From: Bacillota bacterium
Lineage (GTDB): Bacteria; Bacillota; Clostridia; Acetivibrionales; DSM-1351
Reading direction: 5' to 3'
Assembly: GCA_023439045.1 (NCBI GenBank)
Contig: JAEXOY010000034.1
Span: forward strand, 25,666 to 89,665
Length of the DNA stretch: 64,000 nt
The notes below the pieces were generated by a model that saw only the letters and a program-made list of their open reading frames with translations, searched no databases and was not told the origin of the DNA. Each line of letters starts with the position of its first letter. Positions within the stretch are counted from its first letter, which is position 1. Below are positions 16,307-24,807 of this stretch, piece after piece. The position numbers were made by a program, and so were the translations under genes.

Positions 16307-18246
16307 AAAGGTTGGGTAGGAAGGAAATACTGTTAATTGCGGGTATCCTATTTGCAATTTTTGCTTCTCATTTGCCTGTCATATACACTGCCTTCTATCA
16401 TGAACTGACTGGTGCGCCAACCTCTACAGCAGGTAAGCTTGACCTGTCTGACATGAAAAGTAGCAAACGCATTATTCTTGATGGAGAATGGGAGTTTTAT
16501 TGGAATCGCTTGCTAGTTACCGATAGCGAGCACAATGTTGCCCCGGATTTATTGCTGCCAGTGCCTCATTGTGGGTCACGCTATAAATTGAATGGGAACT
16601 ATTTGCCAGTATATGGCTACGGAAGCTTCCGGCTCATAATGGAGGGATATTCGGATTCTCGTCCAGTCACAATATATTTGCCCGATTATGGGAGTGCCTA
16701 CCGTGTCTATATAGACAGAATCCTGACATCAGAGAGCGGCATCGTATCCAAAGATCAGGAAGCTATATTCACCACTACAGATGCAAAACTCTATCCTATA
16801 ACACTTTCCACTGCTAGAGAGCATGAGATTGTGGTTGAAGTAGCCACGACACGGTTTGCTGGACTATACATGGCTCCATCCTTACAGGGCTATGATGATG
16901 CTGTCTTGCATGATAGCAATCGGAACAGCATACGTTTCATTTTGTTTGGAACGATACTATTTTCCTTCTTTACTCTGGTTATGCTGTATATCCTTCGTTA
17001 CAGGAAAACAAATCGGTCTATATGGCTGCCTATTATGGGACTTTTGGTTCTTGCACGCATTATGATGACGACAGAATTTTATTATTTCTGGCAAAATACG
17101 CTTTTCTTCAATCTTTCTTATGAGGATACTAATCCTCTTATGTTTTTGGTTTCCTTTTCATTTAAGTATATGCTGATTTTCCTAGTAGAAGAGCTTTTGG
17201 GAATCATGTCTTCGCGAAGGGAAAAGCTAGGGTTTTTGATATATTATATTGTGCTATATCTCCTATACCTTTTTATCCCACTAGGGTTTTATAATAGATA
17301 TCTTACCATTTTACTTCCAATGTGTGCCTTTGCGATAGAGGTGTATTTATTCTTCAAGATTTACTATAACCGTAGCAAACTGAAAAAGTATGGACTATTG
17401 GTTTATTGGGGTACCATTCTTGCCATTACCGGACTTATGATTGAATGCTATTACATCAACGGAAATATTTACTTGAATTTATCTTTATCGCTATTAGTTT
17501 TTCTTTCTGCATACTTGATAATTCTAAGCATAGTTTTGGCATTGCAGACTGCAAATGTGTACCGTAATTTTGATCTTGCCTCTGCCGGATTGGAACAAGC
17601 TAGAGCACAAATTACTATGCAGTCAGAGTATTACAACGCACTTAGGGAGCAAATGAACGAAGTTCGAGCAATCCGCCACGATGTCCGACACTTTGTCAGT
17701 ACAATTAGGCTGCTTGCAGAGGAAAAGCGATATGAGCAGTTAACCAGGTTCTTAAGCGACTATGTGGAACAGGCAGATCCTGAACCATTACCCGTATTTT
17801 GCGAAAATGTCGTGGCAAACTCAATAATCGGTTACTATTCTCTGCGCTTCAAGAAGCAGAGTATTTCATTTCGCTGCTTCTGTCAGATCCCGACACAGCT
17901 TCCCATCAGTGACAGTGATCTTTGTATTGTTCTTGGCAATGGGTTGGAAAATGCGATGGAAGCCTGCGAGAAGCAAGGAATCCATCAAAACAGGTATGTA
18001 TCAGTTGAAGCAAGGAGTGTGAATAATCAATTTTTGATTAAGATTGAAAACACTTATAATGGTATTGTAAATCAAATAGACGACGATAGATTTCTTTCCA
18101 CAAAAGGTGGCGCTTCCCATGGGTTGGGATTGCAAAATATAAAAAAAGTTGTGAATGCCGCAGAAGGAATTATCAAAATAGAGCATAATGCTCAAACATT
18201 CACTCTGATGGTTGCTCTACCGTTTCACAATGTAAAAGCTGACTGA
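16303..18246 (+). CDS. 7TM-DISM sensor histidine kinase with GHKL ATPase domain
   Basis: A 647-residue membrane sensor. An N-terminal hydrophobic segment (about 7-27) is followed by an extracytoplasmic jelly-roll-like region (about 45-205, starting near L-D-G-E-W-E-F-Y-W), then seven membrane helices (about 210-410), a short coiled coil, and an AgrC-like kinase core. His459 lies in R-H-D-V-R-H; the N box is G-N-G-L-E-N-A-M-E-A and the G box G-L-G-L-Q-N-I. These are all features of 7TMR-DISM kinases that sense small molecules outside the membrane. It is paired with the LytTR regulator by a 4-base overlap. The location just after the lipid operon suggests, without proof, that it monitors or controls envelope lipid. 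Confidence 0.9.
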   Translation: MKRLGRKEILLIAGILFAIFASHLPVIYTAFYHELTGAPTSTAGKLDLSDMKSSKRIILDGEWEFYWNRLLVTDSEHNVAPDLLLPVPHCGSRYKLNGNYLPVYGYGSFRLIMEGYSDSRPVTIYLPDYGSAYRVYIDRILTSESGIVSKDQEAIFTTTDAKLYPITLSTAREHEIVVEVATTRFAGLYMAPSLQGYDDAVLHDSNRNSIRFILFGTILFSFFTLVMLYILRYRKTNRSIWLPIMGLLVLARIMMTTEFYYFWQNTLFFNLSYEDTNPLMFLVSFSFKYMLIFLVEELLGIMSSRREKLGFLIYYIVLYLLYLFIPLGFYNRYLTILLPMCAFAIEVYLFFKIYYNRSKLKKYGLLVYWGTILAITGLMIECYYINGNIYLNLSLSLLVFLSAYLIILSIVLALQTANVYRNFDLASAGLEQARAQITMQSEYYNALREQMNEVRAIRHDVRHFVSTIRLLAEEKRYEQLTRFLSDYVEQADPEPLPVFCENVVANSIIGYYSLRFKKQSISFRCFCQIPTQLPISDSDLCIVLGNGLENAMEACEKQGIHQNRYVSVEARSVNNQFLIKIENTYNGIVNQIDDDRFLSTKGGASHGLGLQNIKKVVNAAEGIIKIEHNAQTFTLMVALPFHNVKAD

Positions 18247-18334
18247 TGTTATTTTCGGCATAATAAGTGTTAATTTCGGTATTTACCGTATAGAGGAGGA
18301 TTTATTATTATAATCTGAATCAGAGGTGAATATA

Positions 18335-18670
18335 ATGGACTACAATGTACACCCACAGAATGAAGAACTTAAATTGTTTAGAGAGCCGCACAGCCGGTAC
18401 AAGGTTCCATACCGTACCATTAAGGAAATGCAAAAGCTATATCCTGACGGAGACTTTATTATTATCGGAGAAATAGGTGGTATTATAAGGCCACCGAAGG
18501 TTGGAGATCGTCTGCTCATAACCGATGGCAAATTCATTCCCATTCTGCCAAGGGGTAGCTATATAAAACCTTTTGAATGGGTTTGCGGATATGTTGCAGT
18601 GGATAAGAATATATATTTGGCTACCATTAGGAGCCCTATAACCATATTTTACTGGCTATTGAATTTGTAA
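18335..18670 (+). CDS. Hypothetical protein
   Basis: A 111-residue protein starting M-D-Y-N-V-H-P with AGAGGTG six bases upstream. It has a middle I-I-I-G-E-I-G-G-I-I-R-P-P-K-V-G-D-R-L and a slightly hydrophobic C-terminus ending F-Y-W-L-L-N-L. I do not recognise the family. It is the first gene after the two-component system, 88 bases away, and its role cannot be inferred. Confidence 0.5.
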   Translation: MDYNVHPQNEELKLFREPHSRYKVPYRTIKEMQKLYPDGDFIIIGEIGGIIRPPKVGDRLLITDGKFIPILPRGSYIKPFEWVCGYVAVDKNIYLATIRSPITIFYWLLNL

Positions 18671-19037
18671 TCGGGAAAAGAGCTTGGTTAAGTAAAAACT
18701 TTATCTGAGCTCTAGTCTTTTTAGGTTCAACATTACTCTTCTGTTAGTGGAAATGTGACCTGCCAGTCTCCACGGATTAGTGTGCTGCACGTACAGAACT
18801 CCCCACAAGCCTCATTGCTCAAGCATCTCAAGAGGTACATCAAAGGCGTACTCAGTATAACTATTTTGATACAAATCATCCCAAAAAGAGATATTTATAA
18901 ATAAAATTGAAATACTTGCAGATACTATCGCTGATAACATACAAAGAAAGATAGACACGAAACGGCCAGTTTTTGATACGTTATATAAACCAATGTTAAT
19001 AGTAAAGTCTTATTATACATTTATGAGGAGGGCTGTT
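18671..19037. other. Intergenic stretch, no gene recognised
   Basis: About 367 bases. A short open frame on the minus strand (about 18808-18940) would read ...F-W-D-D-L-Y-Q-N-S-Y-T-E-Y-A-F-D-V-P-L, which looks protein-like but has no start, RBS or homologue that I recognise; it may be a gene remnant. The RBS GAGGAGGG at 19024-19031 belongs to the next gene. Confidence 0.35.
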
Positions 19038-19250
19038 ATGGATGATAGAAATCTTGCTCTTAATGAAACAATGCAAATACACGAGTTGCTTAATTTCAAA
19101 ACTATTTTCATGACCACATCAAAATTAATGGAGGGTGTAGTTTTTGATCAGGATTTGAAAAAATTACTGGAGAAAAGTGTTCGTTTGTCCATGTCGGATA
19201 TTGCTGGGCTGCAGGCACTGTTAAAAAAAGCTCCTGAAGTGAAAGTATGA
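19038..19250 (+). CDS. Small CotF/YraG-like spore-coat protein
   Basis: A 70-residue helical protein beginning M-D-D-R-N-L-A-L-N-E-T-M-Q-I-H-E-L-L. The L-N-E-x-x-x-x-x-E-L-L-x-F-K pattern is that of the short partners of CotF-like spore proteins (YraG/YraE of B. subtilis). The start at 19038 follows GAGGAGGG at 6 bases. Its stop sits 9 bases before the start of the next CotF-like gene. Expected in the spore coat or the mother cell late in sporulation. Confidence 0.75.
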   Translation: MDDRNLALNETMQIHELLNFKTIFMTTSKLMEGVVFDQDLKKLLEKSVRLSMSDIAGLQALLKKAPEVKV

Positions 19251-19259
19251 GGTTTGTAT

Positions 19260-19622
19260 ATGATAAATGACTACCTAGAAATAAGAAATTCCGAAGGAAT
19301 GCCAAAATTAATCGATTCAAATATGGCACTTGGTTTTTTACTAAACTCAAAAAGTGGTGTGAAGAATCTTGGTATTGCCTTATCTGAGTCAGCGACTTCA
19401 GAGGTAAGAAAAATGCTACGTGAGCAATTAAACATAGCTATTGCTCTGCATGGGGAAATATCAGATATGATGATTGCCAAGGGTTGGTTTCACCCTGTGG
19501 ATCTGCGCAAACAGTTTAATATGGATATTGAGTCATCAACAACCATGGGACAAATATGCAATCTAGATTTGTTCCCGGGTGACACGAGCAGACTTGGTAT
19601 GTTCGCAACACCGGAAAAGTAG
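19260..19622 (+). CDS. CotF-family spore-coat protein (YraF-like)
   Basis: A 120-residue protein of the Coat F family: D-S-N-M-A-L-G-F-L-L-N-S-K-S-G-V-K-N near the N-terminus, then helices with E-V-R-K-M-L-R-E-Q-L-N, and the late K-G-W-F-H-P motif shared with CotF. B. subtilis YraF is 122 residues. The ATG at 19260 has GAGG seven bases upstream. It lies between its small partner and adhB in one transcription unit. Confidence 0.85.
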   Translation: MINDYLEIRNSEGMPKLIDSNMALGFLLNSKSGVKNLGIALSESATSEVRKMLREQLNIAIALHGEISDMMIAKGWFHPVDLRKQFNMDIESSTTMGQICNLDLFPGDTSRLGMFATPEK

Positions 19623-19635
19623 GAGGTAAAGTATA

Positions 19636-20772
19636 ATGAAGGCGGTAACATTTCAGGGAATAAAAAGAGTTCAGGTAAAGAATGTACCTGATCCCAAAAT
19701 TAAAAATAAGGACGACATAATTGTAAAAATAACAAGTTCAGCAATATGTGGATCTGACCTGCATTTAATTCACGATATGGTTCCCAACCTCTATCAAGAT
19801 TATGTTATCGGACATGAGCCGATGGGAATTGTTGAGGAAGTTGGTTCTGAAGTTACAAAGGTTAAAAAAGGTGATAGGGTTGTCATTCCGTTTAACGTAA
19901 GCTGTGGCTATTGCCATTACTGCACACACGGCCTAACCAGCATGTGCGATAATTCAAATCCACATGGTGAGGGGGGAGGCTTCTTGGGTTATACGCAAAC
20001 CTTTGGTGGATACCCTGGGGGGCAGGCTGAATACTTAAGGGTTCCATATGGAAATTTCGCACCTTTTCTGGTTCCACAGGACTGCGAGCTCGAGGATGAA
20101 AAGCTTGTTCTCATAGCCGATGCTATGGCTACTGCTTATTGGAGTGTGGAAAATGCAGGTGTAAAGGCCGGGGATACTGTTATTGTTCTGGGATGTGGGC
20201 CTGTCGGACTTTTAGCTCAGAAGTTTTGTTGGATGTTCGGCGCAAAGCGAGTCATAGCGGTAGATTATATTGATTATAGATTAAAACATGCAGAACGGCA
20301 CAATAAAGTAGAAACTGTTAATTTTGAGCAACACGCAAACACTGGTGAATATCTGAAGGAATTGACACAAGGCGGTGCCGATGTTGTTATTGACTGTGTT
20401 GGTATGGATGGAAAGATGACCCCGCTAGAATTTGTTGCCTCAGGAGCAAAACTTCAAAGTGGTGCCCTGGGTGGGTTTGTAATTGCCACACAGGCTGTAC
20501 GAAAATGTGGCATGATTCAAGTAACTGGTGTATATGGTGGACGATATAACGGTTTTCCTTTTGGTGATATTATCAATAGAAACATCAATATTAGGACTGG
20601 ACAGGCTCCAGTTATTCCATATATGCAGAAGCTTTATCAGCTTATGGCTGACGGTAAGTTTGATCCAATGGATATTATTACTCACAGACTGCCACTTGAT
20701 GATGCAGCACATGGATATGCTGTTTTTGATACCAAAACGGAAGACTGCATTAAAGTCATTTTAAAGCCTTGA
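19636..20772 (+). CDS. adhB: Zinc-dependent alcohol dehydrogenase, AdhB/formaldehyde-dehydrogenase-like
   Basis: A 378-residue medium-chain dehydrogenase. The catalytic zinc ligands lie in I-C-G-S-D-L-H and G-H-E-P-M-G. The structural zinc set is C-G-Y-C-H-Y-C-x6-C near 90-105. The Rossmann motif is V-L-G-C-G-P-V-G-L near 178. The length is identical to B. subtilis AdhB (378), and so is the context between two pairs of CotF-like genes. It oxidises an alcohol or hemithioacetal with NAD+; the true substrate of the spore-linked enzyme is not known. Its RBS AGGAGG lies at 19621-19626, touching the stop of the upstream CotF-like gene. Confidence 0.9.
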   Translation: MKAVTFQGIKRVQVKNVPDPKIKNKDDIIVKITSSAICGSDLHLIHDMVPNLYQDYVIGHEPMGIVEEVGSEVTKVKKGDRVVIPFNVSCGYCHYCTHGLTSMCDNSNPHGEGGGFLGYTQTFGGYPGGQAEYLRVPYGNFAPFLVPQDCELEDEKLVLIADAMATAYWSVENAGVKAGDTVIVLGCGPVGLLAQKFCWMFGAKRVIAVDYIDYRLKHAERHNKVETVNFEQHANTGEYLKELTQGGADVVIDCVGMDGKMTPLEFVASGAKLQSGALGGFVIATQAVRKCGMIQVTGVYGGRYNGFPFGDIINRNINIRTGQAPVIPYMQKLYQLMADGKFDPMDIITHRLPLDDAAHGYAVFDTKTEDCIKVILKP

Positions 20773-20788
20773 TTGAAGGAGGATGCTT

Positions 20789-21037
20789 ATGGATATGATT
20801 ACGCCAAATGAAACACTTCAGCTAAATGAACTCCTAGCTCTTAAAAGCCTGAGCCTGACAAAATCACTGCTGATGTCCCCAATGATAACTGACCCTAAAC
20901 TAAAGGAAATTTTTACAAGAGAATCTGGACTTTGTGAACAGCATATTAGGGAGTTAAGAGGCTTTATGGGAAAATCCAATGTTGAAAGCATTCAAAACGT
21001 TAATATGTTTTCTCAGAATGGGGGGGATGCTACGTGA
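20789..21037 (+). CDS. Small CotF/YraE-like spore-coat protein
   Basis: An 82-residue helical protein (T-P-N-E-T-L-Q-L-N-E-L-L-A-L-K), the second small partner in the island. The ATG at 20789 lies 6 bases after AAGGAGG; an ATG at 20783 would touch the RBS and is less likely. It overlaps the next gene by 4 bases and resembles the 70-residue protein at 19038, so the pairs probably arose by duplication. Confidence 0.72.
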   Translation: MDMITPNETLQLNELLALKSLSLTKSLLMSPMITDPKLKEIFTRESGLCEQHIRELRGFMGKSNVESIQNVNMFSQNGGDAT

Positions 21038-21336
21038 CAATTATGTCTAGTATTGCGAATATTGCAGGGTTGAGTGAACAGGTTATTGCCTCTGATTTTC
21101 TCATATCTGCTAAAAGTGCAATTAAAAATTATACTATTGCAATTACAGAAGTAACGTCAGCTGACTTTAGAGATATGCTTCAAAAACAGCTCAATGACGC
21201 CATAGAAACACATGAAGCAATAAGTAAGTATATGATGGATAAAGGATATTACCATGCCTATGATATAAGAGAGCAAAAGAGCGAAATTTTAAAGGTTTCC
21301 GAAACAGCTTTAAATCTTGCTGAATCAAAGAGGTAA
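21034..21336 (+). CDS. CotF-family spore-coat protein (YraD-like)
   Basis: A 100-residue protein with D-F-L-I-S-A-K-S-A-I-K-N, D-F-R-D-M-L-Q-K-Q-L-N-D-A and the late K-G-Y-Y-H-A-Y-D motif, parallel to the CotF-like protein upstream of adhB. B. subtilis YraD is 99 residues. A GTG at 21034 overlapping the previous stop is taken as start because GGGGGGAT precedes it; an ATG at 21043 is an alternative. Last gene of the spore island. Confidence 0.8.
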   Translation: MTIMSSIANIAGLSEQVIASDFLISAKSAIKNYTIAITEVTSADFRDMLQKQLNDAIETHEAISKYMMDKGYYHAYDIREQKSEILKVSETALNLAESKR

Positions 21337-21383
21337 TCTATATAAAGCCGAGAAAAAAGGGGTAAGTATTAAGTATCTCATAA

Positions 21384-22181
21384 TCATGACCCCGTTCCAT
21401 AATAGTTCTTTGTACCCTTTCGCCACATGGTATACGAGATTAGGAACATGATAATACCCACCACCGGTCCTAGATATACAACAGGAATGATATTGTCCGG
21501 CCTTAAGAACAAATGTGAAGGGTAGAAGGAAACGAATCCGATGGGGATGATGAACGAAAACACAAAACGAAGATATTTATTGTATATGGAAATAGGATAC
21601 CGAGAATAATCCCTTAAATTTGCTGTTAGCTGTAGTATAGGATTTGTTCGAAGGAACCAGAAACTTGTGAAGGAAGCAATACTCATCATTGAGATGATTA
21701 TTAGAGATGCACTGAAAATAACCCCAATCAGTAGTAATACTTTTAGTGGGGTCCATGCAATCCCTAAACTAGCAGAGGAATATACTAGGGCAACAATGCC
21801 AACGCCAAGCTGACCAAGGCCCTTTGCATCGAATAAATCGGACATATAATAAAACATCATGTTAAGTGGTCGTAGGTAAAACTTGATAAATGATCCTTCT
21901 ATCAGATACCCCTCTATGTACCATATGTTATTAAATAGTAATTCCTGTGGAATCATTACCAATAGTGAAAGAGCATACATAAAGATAAGCTCATTGTAAT
22001 TGTAACCGTTAATGTTATCAACTGATTGAAAGACAATCCAGAAGGTAACAATACCTGATAAATTGGTGATAATAAGACCGATGAGACTTATGAAAAAGTC
22101 TGAACGGTACTGCATACGGGTTTTCATATATTGTGAAACAAGTAGAAAATATATTTTCCCATAATGTTTTAGAGTATTCAT
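21384..22181 (-). CDS. ABC-2-type permease (DUF990 family)
   Basis: A 265-residue integral membrane protein with six hydrophobic helices. The N-terminal M-Q-Y-R-S-D-F-F-I-S-L-I-G is typical of the DUF990/ABC-2 exporters. The start follows GGAGG by 10 bases and lies 6 bases after the second permease gene. Together with the two genes upstream it makes a complete heterodimeric exporter: one ATPase and two permeases. Substrate unknown; relatives are annotated in drug or peptide export. Confidence 0.85.
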   Translation of the reverse strand: MNTLKHYGKIYFLLVSQYMKTRMQYRSDFFISLIGLIITNLSGIVTFWIVFQSVDNINGYNYNELIFMYALSLLVMIPQELLFNNIWYIEGYLIEGSFIKFYLRPLNMMFYYMSDLFDAKGLGQLGVGIVALVYSSASLGIAWTPLKVLLLIGVIFSASLIIISMMSIASFTSFWFLRTNPILQLTANLRDYSRYPISIYNKYLRFVFSFIIPIGFVSFYPSHLFLRPDNIIPVVYLGPVVGIIMFLISYTMWRKGTKNYYGTGS

Positions 22182-22187
22182 ATCTAT

Positions 22188-22982
22188 TTATCCTCCATTG
22201 ACTGTGATAACCTTCAGAGATTTGGTATAAAAAAGTCTGCCAAGAATATAGATTGCAACCAACCAGAGCAACTGTACTAATATCATCTCACAGTATAGCC
22301 CGATATTCATTTTCCCAGATGTCAATATCTCTAGAGGAGCATTATATATATACTGAAAAGGAAGAAACTTAATAATACCCTGAAGGGTACTAGGGAAAAA
22401 ACTTATTGGAATAGCTGCCCCTGATAGTAGCATCACAATAACATTTTTTGTATAGACTATCCCCCAAGTAGACTGTGTATAAAAGGAAACTGTTCCTATA
22501 ATAAAATCAAAGAAGAAATTTAATAGAAATGATAAAACAACTGAAGCAAAAAAGAATAGTAAATTCACTCCCACCGGTATATTTGCTTTGAAAACGAATA
22601 TGATTACCAAAAGTGCCGGTATGGATAGAAGTATTAATCGACTAACCATCAATCCAGAGGATTTGGCTAATAGCTGTAGCTGAAAATCCATAGGCTTGAC
22701 CAGATCCGATACAATGTTGCCTGTTACAATCCTTCTACCCATGTTCCAGTCTGTATCTGTCTGAAATATGGTGTGTAATGTGGTGGCCAGCGCTAAGTAG
22801 AGGAAGGTCTGCTCAAAGGGCATGCCATTAAGGATTTTCCCAGGTTCTGCATAAATTGACTTCCACAAGTAATATGTAATAAAAATAAATACTATGTTAC
22901 TTAGGATTGTAAAAATAAATCCAACTCTGTATACCATCCAAGATAAAAGCTGACTCTTTGCAAAATACAGATACTTTCTCAT
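22188..22982 (-). CDS. ABC-2-type permease
   Basis: A 264-residue membrane protein with six predicted helices, partner of the DUF990-type permease downstream. It begins M-R-K-Y-L-Y-F-A-K-S-Q-L. The start codon overlaps the end of the ATPase gene by 4 bases, which fixes the start and suggests coupled translation. The export substrate cannot be read from the sequence. Confidence 0.85.
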   Translation of the reverse strand: MRKYLYFAKSQLLSWMVYRVGFIFTILSNIVFIFITYYLWKSIYAEPGKILNGMPFEQTFLYLALATTLHTIFQTDTDWNMGRRIVTGNIVSDLVKPMDFQLQLLAKSSGLMVSRLILLSIPALLVIIFVFKANIPVGVNLLFFFASVVLSFLLNFFFDFIIGTVSFYTQSTWGIVYTKNVIVMLLSGAAIPISFFPSTLQGIIKFLPFQYIYNAPLEILTSGKMNIGLYCEMILVQLLWLVAIYILGRLFYTKSLKVITVNGG

Positions 22983-24001
22983 AACAATGCTCCCTCGTAT
23001 ACCTTGCGGATGACGGTCTCCATATCCATTTCCTCTATTTTAATGTCTCGAATGGAGAAGGTTGTCATTAGGTAGTTCAGTACGTCCAAAAGTTTTACTT
23101 CATCCTGATTTAGAGTAATATCCAACCAACCCTCTGATTGCTTTTCTATCAGGATTTCATTTTTACAAGGAAATTCTTCTTTTATTTGCTTTGTAAATTT
23201 ATCAAATGATATATCACGTAGGGAGCTGGCCTGTACCTTCAGAGTACGGTAGGAGCCAAAGAGCTTGTTTGCTTTATGTATATCCCCATCATAAATAATG
23301 CTGCCCTTGTCTATAATAATCAAACGCTTACATAGCGCTTCAATGTCACTAATATCATGTGTAGTGAGAATAATTGTAGTCTTTCGATTTTGGTTGAGCT
23401 CCTTGATCAACGAGCGTATTTTAGACTTTACCGAAACATCTAAGCCGATTGTGGGTTCATCAAGAAAAATTACCTTGGGGTTATGGAGAAAGGACGCTAC
23501 AATATCGCATAACATACGCTGTCCAAGAGATAAGCTACGTACCTGCTTATGATATAGTTCTTTGATATTAACCAGATCATTAAAGGTTTCAAGGTTTTCA
23601 TCAAAAGTCTTTTGATCTACTTGGTAAATCTCTTTTAGCACCTTAAAGGATTCAATAACAGGGAGGTCCCACCAAAGCTGGGTGCGTTGTCCAAACACAA
23701 CTCCTATCTCCTTTGCATTACGCTGGCGGTACTTAAAAGGAATTCTGCCATTTACGAGGATTTTTCCCTCCGACGGTTCAAGAACACCCGTCATCATTTT
23801 GATAGTTGTAGATTTTCCAGCACCATTTGGCCCAACAAATCCAACTATTTCGCCCTCTTGAATTGTCATATCAATTGCGTTAACAGCCTTGACCTGACTA
23901 TAATTTGTAGAAAATAGGTCACGCATAGCACCCAATAAGCCTTCTCGTCGGTTAAGCACTTTAAAATGCTTGCTTAGTCCGGCTATTTCTATTACTGCCA
24001 T
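22979..24001 (-). CDS. ABC transporter ATP-binding protein
   Basis: A 340-residue ATPase. The Walker A is G-P-N-G-A-G-K-S-T-T, a Q-loop follows in F-G-Q-R-T-Q-L-W-W, the signature is S-L-G-Q-R-M, the Walker B I-F-L-D-E-P-T and the switch His is in T-T-H-D. The C-terminal 90 residues are an extension seen in DUF990-linked ATPases (NatA/YadG-like). The RBS TTGGAGG is six bases upstream. It is the first gene of the three-gene exporter, and the MarR gene upstream ends at a terminator, so the exporter probably has its own promoter in 24002-24190. Confidence 0.92.
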   Translation of the reverse strand: MAVIEIAGLSKHFKVLNRREGLLGAMRDLFSTNYSQVKAVNAIDMTIQEGEIVGFVGPNGAGKSTTIKMMTGVLEPSEGKILVNGRIPFKYRQRNAKEIGVVFGQRTQLWWDLPVIESFKVLKEIYQVDQKTFDENLETFNDLVNIKELYHKQVRSLSLGQRMLCDIVASFLHNPKVIFLDEPTIGLDVSVKSKIRSLIKELNQNRKTTIILTTHDISDIEALCKRLIIIDKGSIIYDGDIHKANKLFGSYRTLKVQASSLRDISFDKFTKQIKEEFPCKNEILIEKQSEGWLDITLNQDEVKLLDVLNYLMTTFSIRDIKIEEMDMETVIRKVYEGALL

Positions 24002-24189
24002 AAAACCTCCAACAATTATGTAACATTTATAGTTTTTTAAATAACTTAAAAAGATATTACCATAAATGACTAAATATGTAAACGTAGATTTTATAAGAGT
24101 AGCGCAGCTAGAAACCGCTATATAAAATAATAGCGTGCAACGTAAATTATAGTAAAGATTGAGCTGTATAAGGATTTACTAGCTGTAAA

Positions 24190-24224
24190 AAATAATAACG
24201 TAGCAACCTAAAAGCTGCTACGCT
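24190..24224 (-). terminator. Rho-independent terminator after the MarR gene
   Basis: On the minus strand CGTAGCA (24222-24216) pairs with TGCTACG (24205-24199), followed by TTATTATTTTTT. The surrounding 24002-24232 gap holds no gene. Confidence 0.75.
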
Positions 24225-24232
24225 ATAAAATC

Positions 24233-24691
24233 TCAATCAATTTCTATCTGCGCTTCATCAAGATATAAACACACTTGATCTAATAAATTGAGTAATGTCT
24301 CACTCTGCTCCTTACCTAATTTCTCTATAAGGCCAGAAAACAGATTAGTAAAATATTTAGTCGCTTTTTGAACTATTTCTTCACCTTTTTCAGTCAATTT
24401 AATATCTGCCACTCTCTTGTCATGAGAGTCAACGCTTCTTAAGATATACCCCTGTAGCCTTAAATTCTTTATTAATTCTGTAACAGTAGGGGAAGTCACA
24501 AACATTTTTTTACTAATTTCAGAAACGGTAACAACATGCTGGCTTTGCTGGGAAAGGTAATCAATACAAAGTAGAATACGCAATTCGCTTTGTTTTAGTC
24601 CTAATAAGGGTTGTTTGTGGCGTTCAACTCTTGACAGATATTCAAATGTATCTACAAATCTTCTGAAATCTATATTTGATTGCTTATCCAA
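24233..24691 (-). CDS. MarR-family transcriptional regulator
   Basis: A 152-residue winged-helix regulator: recognition helix region T-S-P-T-V-T-E-L-I-K-N-L, wing around S-H-D-K-R-V-A-D-I-K-L-T-E-K-G. Two starts are possible: a TTG at 24691 with GAGGTG at good spacing, or a GTG at 24700 that lies inside that RBS; the first is preferred. It lies 116 bases downstream of a 14-helix MFS exporter on the same strand, and an operator-like palindrome is found at that exporter's promoter, so it probably represses the exporter and itself in answer to a small aromatic or drug-like ligand. Confidence 0.88.
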   Translation of the reverse strand: MDKQSNIDFRRFVDTFEYLSRVERHKQPLLGLKQSELRILLCIDYLSQQSQHVVTVSEISKKMFVTSPTVTELIKNLRLQGYILRSVDSHDKRVADIKLTEKGEEIVQKATKYFTNLFSGLIEKLGKEQSETLLNLLDQVCLYLDEAQIEID

Positions 24692-24807
24692 GAAATTCAC
24701 CTCATTAATAAATACTTCTTCTGGAAATAAACTGTATTTTTTACGGTAATTATGGATTAATTTTTACAATCATTATACATTATCACATTCAGTTCAACAA
24801 CACCTTT

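Noticed and set aside
18671..19037. Minus-strand open stretch as a gene
   Set aside because: Short, no start or RBS, no recognisable domain; kept only as a possible remnant.
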